Positions 53,384 to 63,019 of a stretch of DNA of 64,000 bases are shown piece after piece. Numbering within the stretch: position 1 is the stretch's first letter; each line of letters begins with the position of its first letter. Under the pieces are notes generated by a model, which saw nothing but the letters and a program-made list of their open reading frames with translations, had not been told where the DNA came from and did not search any database. Made by a program: the position numbers and the translations under genes. Source of the DNA: JAJCYX01 sp965243825 (GTDB taxonomy: Bacteria; Chloroflexota; Dehalococcoidia; Lucifugimonadales; Lucifugimonadaceae); contig CBDEVT010000001.1 in assembly GCA_965243825.1 (NCBI GenBank), positions 1,302,001 to 1,366,000 of the forward strand. The letters are read 5' to 3'.

Positions 53384-54802
53384 TCACCGTTCGGTCAGCG
53401 CAAGCGCAAGTGGCAGAGCTTCGGCGACCGTTTCAGCAGCGGCAATCACGGTGAAACTCCCGGATTCATCATCGTTGAAAGTGGCTGAAACAATCACGCC
53501 ACCGTCTCCTTCATACGCGCGCACTCCGGGCGGAGGTTCGCCAAGGTCAACCGAAAGGAATTCAGGTGATGCAGCCATCACCGTGGTCAACACTGCAAAA
53601 AACTGTTGAGGATCGAGACCGGGGTCATCCCACACGATCTTCCCGGCTAACGCGTAATCACCTTCACTGTTGACTGCCAGCAAAGTCGAATCGCCACCCC
53701 ATCCTGCCGCCGCCTCAGCAGCGTCTGTTGATCTCGCTCCTATGGCCTCCAGCCACGTCTTCAGGAAGAATTCTCCCATCACATCCTCATCAATAACTTC
53801 CCATCCAGCACCAAGCGGGCCATCGGCAGCAAACAGGCTTTCAGGCAGTATGACTTCAACCGGCGATTCCCTGTTGACGAATTTCTCGATATGGAGGATC
53901 TGCTCCGTGGAATCGGGAGGATTGTCGAATGCGGCATCTACGGCGGGAGCACCTTGGGTAGCCCGCAAACGCTCAACGAACTGCGCGCCGTCCGTGTACG
54001 GAAATTCGAGGTTTCTCTGCAGGATGTATGGAGCACTGTTTGCAGCGCCAAGACCATCTGCTGAATCGCTCAGAATCTCGGCAAGGTCCTCGAATTCGAG
54101 ATGGCGCAATGCGTAAGTCTGTTGCGCGGTCGTAGCGTCTCCCTCAACAAGTGCGGTAAATGCCAGTGACCGGTCACCGTTTTCTTCCAGCCGTTCGCTA
54201 ATTTCGTCGAGACCGAACTTGGCATCTTGCAGGCGATGAATGTATTCGTGGGCGTAGGTGAACTCCTGCGAAGGACCAAATGATTCGCCTTTCTGCAGAA
54301 CCACGAACTCTTCTTCCTCCGGGTCGTAGGCTCCGAGCACCTGTGCATCAAGCAACGCCGAATAGATATCGAACAACGAACGGTCTTGAGGCACGAGTCC
54401 CAGTAGCCTGAGCACTGCCTCCGTCTCCACGAACTCTTCGGCTATCTCTGGGTCATCGAACTGATCAGCGAGGTAGGCCCTCATTTCGTCCTGGTTAAGA
54501 AATCTGAAAGGAACCGGGTCAGCCACCGGAATACCGCGAATATCGGCCATCCGCCGATCGACTTCAGCCAGGAACTCTGCAAGTTCTGGCGAGATGCCAT
54601 CTGGCAGACCCGCAGGAGTCGCCGTTGGCATACTCTGGCTCGGTGTTGGTATGGCAGTTGACGGGACCCGTGTCTCAGTCGGCGGGAATTCGGTGGCAGT
54701 TGGGCTGCTTGAGCAGGCCACAGCGACTAATAGCATGATCGATATGGCACTTGCGGCCAGAGAGCCGGGACGCAGGAAGGAGACCGTTGAGTTTGTTCGC
54801 AA
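53384..54802 (-). CDS. Secreted lipoprotein with HExxH metalloprotease-like motif
   Basis: A 472-residue lipoprotein: lipobox VAVAC (Cys30), then a Pro/Thr/Ser linker. The motif TYAHEYIHRLQDAKFGL is a zinc HExxH site, and VEGDATTAQ about 30 residues later provides Glu, the usual third ligand of gluzincins. The remainder is alpha/beta with no recognised family. It probably acts outside the cell as a protease or a related zinc enzyme; the motif alone does not prove activity. Confidence 0.7.
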   Translation of the reverse strand: MRTNSTVSFLRPGSLAASAISIMLLVAVACSSSPTATEFPPTETRVPSTAIPTPSQSMPTATPAGLPDGISPELAEFLAEVDRRMADIRGIPVADPVPFRFLNQDEMRAYLADQFDDPEIAEEFVETEAVLRLLGLVPQDRSLFDIYSALLDAQVLGAYDPEEEEFVVLQKGESFGPSQEFTYAHEYIHRLQDAKFGLDEISERLEENGDRSLAFTALVEGDATTAQQTYALRHLEFEDLAEILSDSADGLGAANSAPYILQRNLEFPYTDGAQFVERLRATQGAPAVDAAFDNPPDSTEQILHIEKFVNRESPVEVILPESLFAADGPLGAGWEVIDEDVMGEFFLKTWLEAIGARSTDAAEAAAGWGGDSTLLAVNSEGDYALAGKIVWDDPGLDPQQFFAVLTTVMAASPEFLSVDLGEPPPGVRAYEGDGGVIVSATFNDDESGSFTVIAAAETVAEALPLALALTER

Positions 54803-54913
54803 TGAAGGTTCCTTGGGACGCGAGATGTCACGGCATCGGAGCCGATGACGCTTTATCGCGATTTCAGTCCAATTATGTGAACGCCAGGATTGCTACTTCG
54901 CTACGAAGAAGCA

Positions 54914-55627
54914 CTAGTCAAGTAGTACGTCAGCAAGCTCTTTGAAGTTGCTGACTGTTACGTCGGGCAGATACCGCTCGTGAGTGTCCTCGAAAGGCAG
55001 TTGGTACCGATTCACGTAGGCCCCGCGCAGGCCGCATGTTCGGGCACCCATCACGTCAAACGAGTTCGCCGAAACCATGATCAGTTCACCGACCTCCATG
55101 TCTAGCTCTCTGGCTGCCCGACGATATACACCGGGGTAAGGTTTGAAGGCTCCGGCCAGTTCTACAGAAAGAACCGCGTCGAATTCGTACTTGATGCGGT
55201 TCTTAACAAGATGATCCAGGAACCATGGATTGCCATTGGAGAGCGCCACCAGTTTGAAGCGGGTATTCAACCTGCCTAGCGCCTCGACTACTTCTGGAAA
55301 CGGAGAGAGCATCTGCCAGCTCTTCATCCATTCCTTGATGGCAGATCGTGCCGGATCTAACCCGTTCAGGCGGCAGACATACGAAAACGCTTTCTCAACG
55401 ACCTCGAGATAGCCTGAGTGCCCCAGTTCGACCAGTGAGTCCTGGTACTGCTCAATTCGTTGTCGGTACCTCAATTGAGTCCAGAAATCAGATGCATCCA
55501 AATCACTGCCCTGTTCCTGCAGGAATTCGCCGATGTACGGCGTAAGGCTACCGCCCAGGTCCAGAACGGTACCGAACAGATCGAACGTAAGCGCTTTCGT
55601 ATTACTCAACTCGGGCTTCAGACTCAC
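54914..55627 (-). CDS. HAD-superfamily haloacid dehalogenase, type II-like
   Basis: A 237-residue hydrolase. The nucleophile Asp16 is in FDLFGTVLD; motif II is LSNGNP, the Lys/Tyr pair AFKPYPGVY, and motif IV SANSFDVMGA, which matches L-2-haloacid dehalogenases (Ser-x-Asn-x-x-Asp). Such enzymes cleave carbon-halogen bonds of short 2-haloacids; other HAD phosphatases lack this arrangement. Its start overlaps the CorA stop by four bases. Confidence 0.85.
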   Translation of the reverse strand: MSLKPELSNTKALTFDLFGTVLDLGGSLTPYIGEFLQEQGSDLDASDFWTQLRYRQRIEQYQDSLVELGHSGYLEVVEKAFSYVCRLNGLDPARSAIKEWMKSWQMLSPFPEVVEALGRLNTRFKLVALSNGNPWFLDHLVKNRIKYEFDAVLSVELAGAFKPYPGVYRRAARELDMEVGELIMVSANSFDVMGARTCGLRGAYVNRYQLPFEDTHERYLPDVTVSNFKELADVLLD

Positions 55628-56784
55628 TTAGGGCTCCTGTCTCGTACACCTCGAACTACATTTGTGACCTTACCGGTCACAGTACCGGCGAGATTGCGGG
55701 TCATCATGTCCGTCATATCTACCACTGAACCAACTGGAGATGTCATTTTTTGGACCTGCTCAATGGTTGGCTTAACGTCCATCATCATCTCGGCACGTTT
55801 GCGGAAATCTGACACGAATTTCCTGATGAACAGCCAGTAGAAGGTCCCAAATCCAACGGTGAGCATAACTCCAATGACAGCGAAGTAACCCCAGGAGACA
55901 TCTAGTTCAGGCATATTCGAGAAGTTCATCCCATATATGCCTGCTAACAAGCTCAAGGGAAGGAAGACGGCAGCGACGATTGCAAGGACACGCATCGTCT
56001 CGTTCTGCTTGATGCCGATCGAAGATAAGTAGGTTGCAAGAGCGTTATCCGCAGTGTCCCTCACTCCCTGGTTGATCACGTCAAGCTGAATGACCTGATC
56101 TTGCAGATCTCGGAAGTACATTGAGGCCTGCTCCTCGATTAGTGGAAATTCGTTTCTACTCAGCCGGTTGAACACCCTGATCTGTGGGGCCATGATTCGC
56201 TGGATTCGAATAGAGGAGCGCTTGAGTTGCAATATGCGCTGCAAGACTTGACGGCCCGGTGCGTCTACAGACAGTTCTTCTAACCCTGCAGCCACTTCTC
56301 CAAGGTGGTTCAATGCCGGGAGAATCGCATCGTGAAGCGAATCGAGAATCGTGTAGCTGAACAGGCTTGCCGGACGTTCCATCAACCGTACGTCTCGCCG
56401 TATCCGCTCGATCACGCCATCCACTGAGATCAGTGATACGCGGTGAAGCGTCACAACGGTGCCTTCGGCAACGAACATTGATAGCCTGGCCGTTTCGACA
56501 AACTCCTCGTTGGATGAGTAGTCGATTCCGTGGACGATCATGAATAGGTGCGAGGTGTAGTCATCAACTTTGGCTGGTTGGTGAGACGTGCTCATGGCGT
56601 CTTCAATTGCGAGTGGGTGAAATTCCATCTCTTCTGCAAGGAACTTGGTTGCCTCGAATTCTGGATCCAGGACATCCAGCCAAAGGAGGCCTTTTTTGTC
56701 CTTTCGAGCTTCCTGAAGGCGCTCCTGTGAGAGGTCGTGCTCAATCTGGCCGTCACTGTTGAGGTAGAACGATCTGATCTGCAT
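55624..56784 (-). CDS. corA: CorA-type magnesium/cobalt transporter
   Basis: A 386-residue channel-type transporter. The long N-terminal cytoplasmic alpha/beta and coiled-coil part leads to two C-terminal helices; the selectivity loop GMN follows the first helix in GIYGMNFSNMPELD. A further tail of about 55 residues after the second helix is longer than usual. It overlaps the downstream HAD gene (ATGA). Confidence 0.92.
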   Translation of the reverse strand: MQIRSFYLNSDGQIEHDLSQERLQEARKDKKGLLWLDVLDPEFEATKFLAEEMEFHPLAIEDAMSTSHQPAKVDDYTSHLFMIVHGIDYSSNEEFVETARLSMFVAEGTVVTLHRVSLISVDGVIERIRRDVRLMERPASLFSYTILDSLHDAILPALNHLGEVAAGLEELSVDAPGRQVLQRILQLKRSSIRIQRIMAPQIRVFNRLSRNEFPLIEEQASMYFRDLQDQVIQLDVINQGVRDTADNALATYLSSIGIKQNETMRVLAIVAAVFLPLSLLAGIYGMNFSNMPELDVSWGYFAVIGVMLTVGFGTFYWLFIRKFVSDFRKRAEMMMDVKPTIEQVQKMTSPVGSVVDMTDMMTRNLAGTVTGKVTNVVRGVRDRSPK

Positions 56785-56978
56785 GTGGCACCTCCAGCGG
56801 TGCTGAGTTCAGGCGTAGATGATTCAGCATTGTATGTGGAGCGGTCTTAGCAACTCTTCAAAGCCGATTACGTAGATGCGGAAACAGTGAGCGCGTTTCA
56901 AGTCTTGCTGAGCCATCGGGAGCAGTGTTCTTTACCTGATCGTGACCTTCCTTGACCTGAAAGAGACGCAGATCACGC

Positions 56979-58595
56979 GTGCACGCGCCCTACCCTGATA
57001 TCGCTACTCTCACGAATACCAGACGAGATCTCTCCGTGACCACATCCTCCACCGGTCGAAATAGCTGTGCCAGTTGCTTTGCTGAGTTCGAGTGGACTCC
57101 GTTCACGCAAGATGGCGAAGACTTCTGCTGCTCCGGTTGTTCAGAAGGCGGACCTTGCATCTGTACCTACGATGGTGCTCCGCACCTCAGCGGATCCTCG
57201 GGACCGATAGTAGTTGCAGCAGTCGGCGGTACACCGGGATCTGAAGATCCACCTGGATCCATTTCCGATGCGGACTCAAGCTCTCTCTCTACTTCTGGCA
57301 ACGAACCTCCTTCCGAACCGCCAGCTCCCAGCGCATCTCCCGGCGACGGTGAAATTCCAACAAACGGCAGACTCGCAGTCATCATGTCTGCAGTGTCTGA
57401 AATGCCATTGCCTGTTCAGGAAGTGGTACGCGCCCGCCTTTCTAACGAGGGCAGTGATGAGGAAATCGGCGAGCCACTTGGGTTGACGGGTGATGAGGTC
57501 CGACAGCTCATCGATCAAGGACAGGCCATTCTCGATCGAAGCATTGGAGATGATTTCCGCATCCGCTACATAGGTGATGCGGAAGCCGCACAGGACGAGT
57601 CTCCTGAGCCGGAGTTTCCATCGTTTGACGAACTTGAGGATGAGGATCCGACCCCAACAGAAGAGACGGAGGTTTCATCTGACGGGGACCCATCCGAACT
57701 AGGCAAGCTGATAACCCGGTCAATAGACGCTCTGTCTGATGCACCAGAAGGTGATAGTCCCGAAGAGAGCGAAGCCAGGGAGCTCCTGTCAGAAGCGTTG
57801 CGTGAAGCCGCCAATCTGTTCCAGATAGCTTCTGAAAGGCTGGAACAGGATGAGCCTTCGAATACGCCTCTGCGTGCTGCTCTATCTGAACCACGCGAAG
57901 GCGAAGAACACGTCGTTCTTGTCATAAGAAATCCTGAAGATATCGCCGACTTCTTCCTGGCACTGCAGTCGCTTGACTCAGTGGAGTGGGCAAGATTGGA
58001 GCAAGCAACACCACAGTCAGCAGAGTTCGGTCTAGTTACCGAGACGATGGTCGGGATAGTGCGAGAGATCATGGCCCTTGAAGGCTCTCTCAAACCAACC
58101 AGATTGCAGATGTCGGGTAACCGGATAACTGTCGAATTACCACCCCAGGGACCTGTCAGGTCAGCTCCTACCGCAAGCGCGGAATCTTCCCAGAGGTTCG
58201 AGCTTTCGGTCGATTCGTTCTTTGGTGCACGTCACTTCGTGGACACTGGAGACGATCAGACTGTGCCGCATCACCATTCGTACAGGGTTGAAGCTCGGTT
58301 CTTGACTTCGCAGCCAGATGATCACGGATTCGTAGTCGGTTTCGCCCAGGTCAGAGAGATGGTCGACTCCACCGTGATGGCATACAGCGAAACCCTCCTG
58401 AATACGCAGGATCCGTTCCGCGAAGTACCGCCAACTACCGAGAATCTCGCCAGAATCTTCCACCAGCAGATCGTCAACAAACTCGGTTCGGCCGACTACG
58501 ACAAGGTGCGACTGAAGCACGTGCGGGTTTGGGAGAGTCCAACGAATTCGGCAACCTACTCGGACTCAAGTCCAGATGCTGCAGCTACAGCCTAG
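56979..58595 (+). CDS. Zinc-finger / sigma-like / 6-pyruvoyl-tetrahydropterin-synthase-like fusion
   Basis: A 538-residue protein (519 if the GTG at 57036 is used). Residues 28-60 hold a Cys-rich zinc site (CASCFAEF, FCCSGCSEGGPCICTY). Residues about 130-175 resemble a sigma-70 region 4 helix-turn-helix (LPVQEVVRARLSNEGSDEEI). Acidic linkers and an unassigned module lead to a C-terminal domain (407-538) with the metal histidines of QueD/PTPS: His419 in GARHF, PHHHSYRVEARF at 430-441, and Glu519 in WESPTNSATY. The usual catalytic Cys before HxH is absent. First gene of an overlapping five-gene operon. Confidence 0.75.
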   Translation: MHAPYPDIATLTNTRRDLSVTTSSTGRNSCASCFAEFEWTPFTQDGEDFCCSGCSEGGPCICTYDGAPHLSGSSGPIVVAAVGGTPGSEDPPGSISDADSSSLSTSGNEPPSEPPAPSASPGDGEIPTNGRLAVIMSAVSEMPLPVQEVVRARLSNEGSDEEIGEPLGLTGDEVRQLIDQGQAILDRSIGDDFRIRYIGDAEAAQDESPEPEFPSFDELEDEDPTPTEETEVSSDGDPSELGKLITRSIDALSDAPEGDSPEESEARELLSEALREAANLFQIASERLEQDEPSNTPLRAALSEPREGEEHVVLVIRNPEDIADFFLALQSLDSVEWARLEQATPQSAEFGLVTETMVGIVREIMALEGSLKPTRLQMSGNRITVELPPQGPVRSAPTASAESSQRFELSVDSFFGARHFVDTGDDQTVPHHHSYRVEARFLTSQPDDHGFVVGFAQVREMVDSTVMAYSETLLNTQDPFREVPPTTENLARIFHQQIVNKLGSADYDKVRLKHVRVWESPTNSATYSDSSPDAAATA

Positions 58596-61164
58596 AGAGC
58601 GGTACGCCATCGGCGTGCTGGCGATCGTCATTGCCGCGCTGGTTATCTACTTCGGGGTCGTTTTCCCGCGAGATGCGGACCGAATCTTCCCGTGGTCGTC
58701 AGATGCATGGGGCCACCTGGTCAAAGCGGTCTACTTGCGAGAACAGATCGGCGATGGCCAGTTCTATCCAGATCTCTTTCCTTCGTGGTACAGCGGCCAG
58801 CAATTGCTCAGATACTTTCCTCCGCTTTCCTACTACGCAATCGTCGGCATCAACGAGATTACGAACAATATCTTCACTGCTGGCAACCTGTTCATCTTCG
58901 CCACTGCTCTACTCGGCAGTCTCTCTTTCTTGCTGTTCGCAAGACGTATAGGGGTCTTCTGGGCAGTTGTTGGCGGAGTCCTTTTCATGGTGTTCCCGGA
59001 CAATCTCCGAGTTGCATTTGCTGAAGGAAATCTGCCCAGACTGATGGCAACAGCGCTGCTTCCAACTGCGCTCTTCTTCCTTCTGAATTTGCTTGAGAAT
59101 GCAAACAGCAAGCGTAACTTCACCGGGTTAGTCGTCGTTATCGGCCTGATCGTGCTCTCACACGCAATGATGGCCGCTATTTTCCTGCTCGGACTCGGTC
59201 TTTACACAATCGCTTACTGGTTGATCAAAGGCGAACGACTTAACACCGCACTAACGGCAGTGACAGGACTGGTCGCAGGACTGCTGGTTTCTGGCTGGTG
59301 GCTATTACCTTCACTCACAGGCGGAATATCAGAACTGGACAACAATGCTGCGAGTGAAGCAATCGCAGAGTTTCCGCCGTCGGTCGCACTGAACCCGTCG
59401 CTGCGGGCGTCTGACAACGAGATCTTTTATGTCGGTCTGTCTGCTGTGTTGATCCTGATCGTCTCCTTCTTCTTCTGGAAACGGTTCGACGCATGGACAA
59501 AAGCGTTGGTCGTCGTGACTCTTTTCATGACCCTGATCGGCACGACCTTCTTGATCGATACATGGCGAGCCTTCCCCGGCCACGAGCTGATGTGGCCTTT
59601 GCGCTTCATGAGTTTCGCTGCACTCGGCCTATCGCTGACGATCGTGGTTCTCGCTAAGGAGCTGTACGGGCGAGGTGTTGTCCCTGAAAAGCGGTGGCTG
59701 CGCCTGGCTGCCGTCGGTGTTGTGGCGTTAGTAGTTATCGATTTTCAGCCTTCGCTGCAACTCATTCGCAGCACTGAAAGACCGGCGGCTGTTCAAGAAG
59801 TATCGGAGGAGTTGGCGGTTCTTGATGGTTGGAGAGTGGCTACAACCGATTTGAGCCGACTGGGTTCCGCGCCGGCAATGCTATTCACAACTGAAGGTGA
59901 ACGTGAGCAGGTGTTCGGATGGGCATTCCAGGGATCTATCACTGGACCGTTGTTGGCACGCATTAACCAGTCACTCAGCGATGAGTTCCTTGGTTTTGGC
60001 GTATCACGTCTTAACAGGCTCGGATCGGACGATATTGTTCTGCTACCACAACCAGGTATCTCACCAAATCTTGGAGAGGTACTCGAAGCAGACGGTTTCA
60101 CGCTGGTAGGTAACTCCGGTGAGCTACTCCTGTATCACCGCGAAGGCGCTCCACGCGCCTACACGGTCCCGATGAAGGTTCTTGGTATTGGAGGTGGCGC
60201 TGAGAATGCATCGCTGATATTCCCGCGGATGATTGTCGGATCATCTCCGAACATCGATGACTACACCGACGAGTTTCTGCAACAGTTCGATCTTGTCTTG
60301 CTCTCTCGCTTCACGACAGCAAGCCGGGGCGATGCTGAGGCCAGGGTCAGGCACCTTGCGAGCTCTGGTATGAAGTTCTTCGTCGATATGACCGGGGCTC
60401 CCACATCACCTCTCTCCCGACAACCAAAATTCCTGGAGGTACACGGCGAACCGGTTCTACAGATCGAACAGGCGACGCTGATCGAGAACGATGTACGCAC
60501 TCCGCTCGGCGCTTTTGACGTAGACGACGGCAAATGGAACAGCGTTACTCCTCAGGGCGCCGACGAAACCCTGATTCATTTTGAGTATCCGGCTGCAACT
60601 GGCGCCGCGGTGGCACGTAACCGCTACGGCGAAGAAACAGACGGCGGAGAGGTCGTTTTCCTGGGTCTGAACCTGCTCTTCCACGCAGTTCAAACTCGCG
60701 ATCCTGTGACCATCGAGTTGCTGGAGCGTCTTATCGGTCTCCCAGCATTCGAAGCGCCATCTGATACTGCCTATCCACTGTCGAACTACGGCGCTGCCGA
60801 AGACGGTTGGACGTTCGAGATTGACCTACCGCAAACCGGCTGGGTGCTGTTTCCAATGGCCCATCACGACGGTACGCGAGTGCTTGCAAACGGCGAACCT
60901 GTTGAGTCGATCGGCATAGAAAGGCTCACGTTTGCCCACATGCCATCTGGTGTCTCTTCTGTCGAGATCAGATCAGACAGGACAGCAATTCACACCTTCG
61001 GCTACTTCGCGACGGTGTTCGGATTCCTACTGCTCGCGGGATTCCTTGCAGGGCTGAGATTGAAGGTTCTTATCTGGGCTGTTCGCAAGGTTCGAAGATT
61101 GACCAAACGATCTGGAACAGGCACGAGGGTCAGAAATTCGGAAGAGCCGGTAACTCAGGCATGA
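58576..61164 (+). CDS. Large membrane protein, pterin-synthase-related membrane family-like
   Basis: An 862-residue protein. About 10-12 helices lie in residues 10-400, with segments FPWSSDAWGHLVKAVYLREQ, LLRYFPPLSYYAIVGIN and VAFAEGNLPRLMATALLP typical of the PF10131-like 6-pyruvoyl-tetrahydropterin-synthase-related membrane domain, itself reminiscent of lipid-linked glycosyltransferases. A large outer domain (about 410-820) and a last helix with a basic tail follow. It starts 20 bases inside the preceding gene. Assignment to PF10131 is from memory of its pattern. Confidence 0.7.
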   Translation: MLQLQPRERYAIGVLAIVIAALVIYFGVVFPRDADRIFPWSSDAWGHLVKAVYLREQIGDGQFYPDLFPSWYSGQQLLRYFPPLSYYAIVGINEITNNIFTAGNLFIFATALLGSLSFLLFARRIGVFWAVVGGVLFMVFPDNLRVAFAEGNLPRLMATALLPTALFFLLNLLENANSKRNFTGLVVVIGLIVLSHAMMAAIFLLGLGLYTIAYWLIKGERLNTALTAVTGLVAGLLVSGWWLLPSLTGGISELDNNAASEAIAEFPPSVALNPSLRASDNEIFYVGLSAVLILIVSFFFWKRFDAWTKALVVVTLFMTLIGTTFLIDTWRAFPGHELMWPLRFMSFAALGLSLTIVVLAKELYGRGVVPEKRWLRLAAVGVVALVVIDFQPSLQLIRSTERPAAVQEVSEELAVLDGWRVATTDLSRLGSAPAMLFTTEGEREQVFGWAFQGSITGPLLARINQSLSDEFLGFGVSRLNRLGSDDIVLLPQPGISPNLGEVLEADGFTLVGNSGELLLYHREGAPRAYTVPMKVLGIGGGAENASLIFPRMIVGSSPNIDDYTDEFLQQFDLVLLSRFTTASRGDAEARVRHLASSGMKFFVDMTGAPTSPLSRQPKFLEVHGEPVLQIEQATLIENDVRTPLGAFDVDDGKWNSVTPQGADETLIHFEYPAATGAAVARNRYGEETDGGEVVFLGLNLLFHAVQTRDPVTIELLERLIGLPAFEAPSDTAYPLSNYGAAEDGWTFEIDLPQTGWVLFPMAHHDGTRVLANGEPVESIGIERLTFAHMPSGVSSVEIRSDRTAIHTFGYFATVFGFLLLAGFLAGLRLKVLIWAVRKVRRLTKRSGTGTRVRNSEEPVTQA

Positions 61165-62414
61165 GGGAGCTGATTCTCCATAGGAATGCTCGATGGCCCC
61201 TTGGCGTACTTGCGCTAATGGGGTTGATGCTGTTTTTCGCACAGACCCCAACTACGGTCAAAGCAGATGTAGATGTGGCCGGAGATGATCACGAAGACCA
61301 CGAAGAAGGTCCAAGCGGGTTCGGCTGGCTCGAAGAATGGGAATTCAACGGCGATGCCGGGTATTCCGACTCTGATGACCCGTACTCCGGCGAAAGTCAC
61401 CTGTATGTGAGAGGCAGAGGGTCGTCTGCTGTTCGAGTCACAGAAGTGACCGGTGATTCGGGTCTGAAATTGCAGTTCTGGGCCCGTGCTGAGTCATTTA
61501 ACAGCGGCAGAGCGTTGCTGGAAATCAGCGGTGACGGCAGGTCATATATCCGGTTGATGCGTTGGAATCGCAGCAACGATGATGGTCCTTACAGCTTTTT
61601 CGAGTTCAATCTGGCTGGAACCGGACTTGAAATCCGAGATCGACTCTGGATTCGAGCTCGCATAACTGGTGGCTCACGTTCAGGCGGCGAACTGTTTATT
61701 GATGACATCGGGATCGTCAACACAGTCGAGGAGCCTTCCCCTCACCCTAATCGGGAATCACAGCCGATCGTGCTGGACAGCCTTTTCGACGATTGGTCAG
61801 GCAAAGCCAACCTGGAAGATCCTCAGGGCGATCAGTCGGGCTCCTCTCGTCATGATATAGCCGCCTTCTACTGGGCGAACAATATCGATGAGGGCGTCAA
61901 CTACCACATGCTTGAGCGACACACCACCGACGGATCTCCGTTTAATGGAGGCAACGGTCAGCCAGCGTGGGCCCGATACATCGTTTACGTCGATACCAAC
62001 AACAACGGCGACTACACAGAAGGCGATGATCGGAGGGCAGTCATCACCTATGTGCCCACCAGGAATCGTAGTTTCGTGAACGTGAAGGTCTATCCGGCAA
62101 ATTCGTCCCGGAGAATCTCTAACAGCGGCTGGAATGACTGGGGAGATAGTCGGCGAGAAGGCGGACTCAGGGTTGAATTTGCTCTCGACTGGGAAGATCT
62201 GGGGATCGAATTCGGAGCAGTGATCCGTATGTACGCCGTGTCGTTTACCGGTCTCAGTACTTCGCCAAACATTGCAGACCGGGTACCGGATGGCAATGGC
62301 GATATTCAGTGGTCGCCGGCATCCGTGCTTGGTCCGTGGGTACTGGGTGCAGCAAGCGTGGCAGGCATCGCGGTCATCTGGTTCCTTGGGAGGAGGCGAA
62401 AGCTATGGATATAG
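61161..62414 (+). CDS. Secreted beta-rich protein with C-terminal sorting-like tail (candidate exosortase substrate)
   Basis: A 417-residue protein with a signal peptide (about 13-36, ending TVKA). Two beta modules follow: a jelly-roll-like part (about 50-195) and a CBM9/DOMON-like part beginning VLDSLFDDWSGKANLEDPQG. The end has one hydrophobic helix (about 390-409) followed directly by GRRRKLWI. Signal peptide plus helix plus Arg cluster is the architecture of PEP-CTERM-type exosortase substrates, although I see no PEP motif. It overlaps both neighbours (ATGA with the gene before, 10 bases with the exosortase gene). Confidence 0.7.
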   Translation: MRELILHRNARWPLGVLALMGLMLFFAQTPTTVKADVDVAGDDHEDHEEGPSGFGWLEEWEFNGDAGYSDSDDPYSGESHLYVRGRGSSAVRVTEVTGDSGLKLQFWARAESFNSGRALLEISGDGRSYIRLMRWNRSNDDGPYSFFEFNLAGTGLEIRDRLWIRARITGGSRSGGELFIDDIGIVNTVEEPSPHPNRESQPIVLDSLFDDWSGKANLEDPQGDQSGSSRHDIAAFYWANNIDEGVNYHMLERHTTDGSPFNGGNGQPAWARYIVYVDTNNNGDYTEGDDRRAVITYVPTRNRSFVNVKVYPANSSRRISNSGWNDWGDSRREGGLRVEFALDWEDLGIEFGAVIRMYAVSFTGLSTSPNIADRVPDGNGDIQWSPASVLGPWVLGAASVAGIAVIWFLGRRRKLWI

Positions 62415-63019
62415 CCATCGCCGCCATACTCTCTTTCATCTGGCTGGTTTCGGTCCTGTTTTTCAGACTGAACCGCATCTGGCTGCCTTACTACATCATC
62501 GGTTCAGTGGGCCTTGCCTTCCTGGCCATCTATATCGGTCGCAACACTCCAATCGAACCTGCCCTTCAGACTGCCGTAGCTCAGGGTGTTCATTTTGTCG
62601 CGCAGATATTCAACATTCCGACGGAAACCTTCGACTCCTCACCAGGCTCGTTGCTGGTGTTGGTCATTTCTCAGGACATCGGTTGGACGATGCTTCAGGT
62701 AACAGTCGAATCGTCTGGGCTTCTCGAATCAGGTGTGATCTTCGGGATGTTGATGTTTTATCCCGCATGGTCCGTTCGAAAACGGATGGTATACGTGATC
62801 CTGGCACTGTTGCTGACCTATGTAGCAAACATTATCCGGCTACTTGTGATCGTTGCCGCGCTTCATCTTCTTGGCAAAGACTCCTTACTTGTGTCTCACA
62901 CCATCATCGGGCGCGCCGTCTTCTTCGCCGGTGTGATTCTCATCTACTGGTACCTGCTTACACGACCGACGCTTGGATCAGTGCGCAAGAAGCTCAATGA
63001 CGAGATGGTGGCGCCATGA
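62405..63019 (+). CDS. Exosortase/archaeosortase-family membrane protein, XrtG-like
   Basis: A 204-residue protein with about six to seven helices, start ATG at 62405 with GGAGGAGG nine bases before. The exosortase triad positions are visible as VESSGLLES (Ser103 where Cys is usual), NIIRLL (Arg145) and SHTIIGRAVFF (His165). There is no Cys in the whole protein. The surrounding sequence recalls the exosortase G type of Gram-positives, where the set is exosortase, glycosyltransferase and pterin-synthase-related protein. Reaction unproven: transpeptidation at Arg tail is inferred. Confidence 0.75.
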   Translation: MDIAIAAILSFIWLVSVLFFRLNRIWLPYYIIGSVGLAFLAIYIGRNTPIEPALQTAVAQGVHFVAQIFNIPTETFDSSPGSLLVLVISQDIGWTMLQVTVESSGLLESGVIFGMLMFYPAWSVRKRMVYVILALLLTYVANIIRLLVIVAALHLLGKDSLLVSHTIIGRAVFFAGVILIYWYLLTRPTLGSVRKKLNDEMVAP

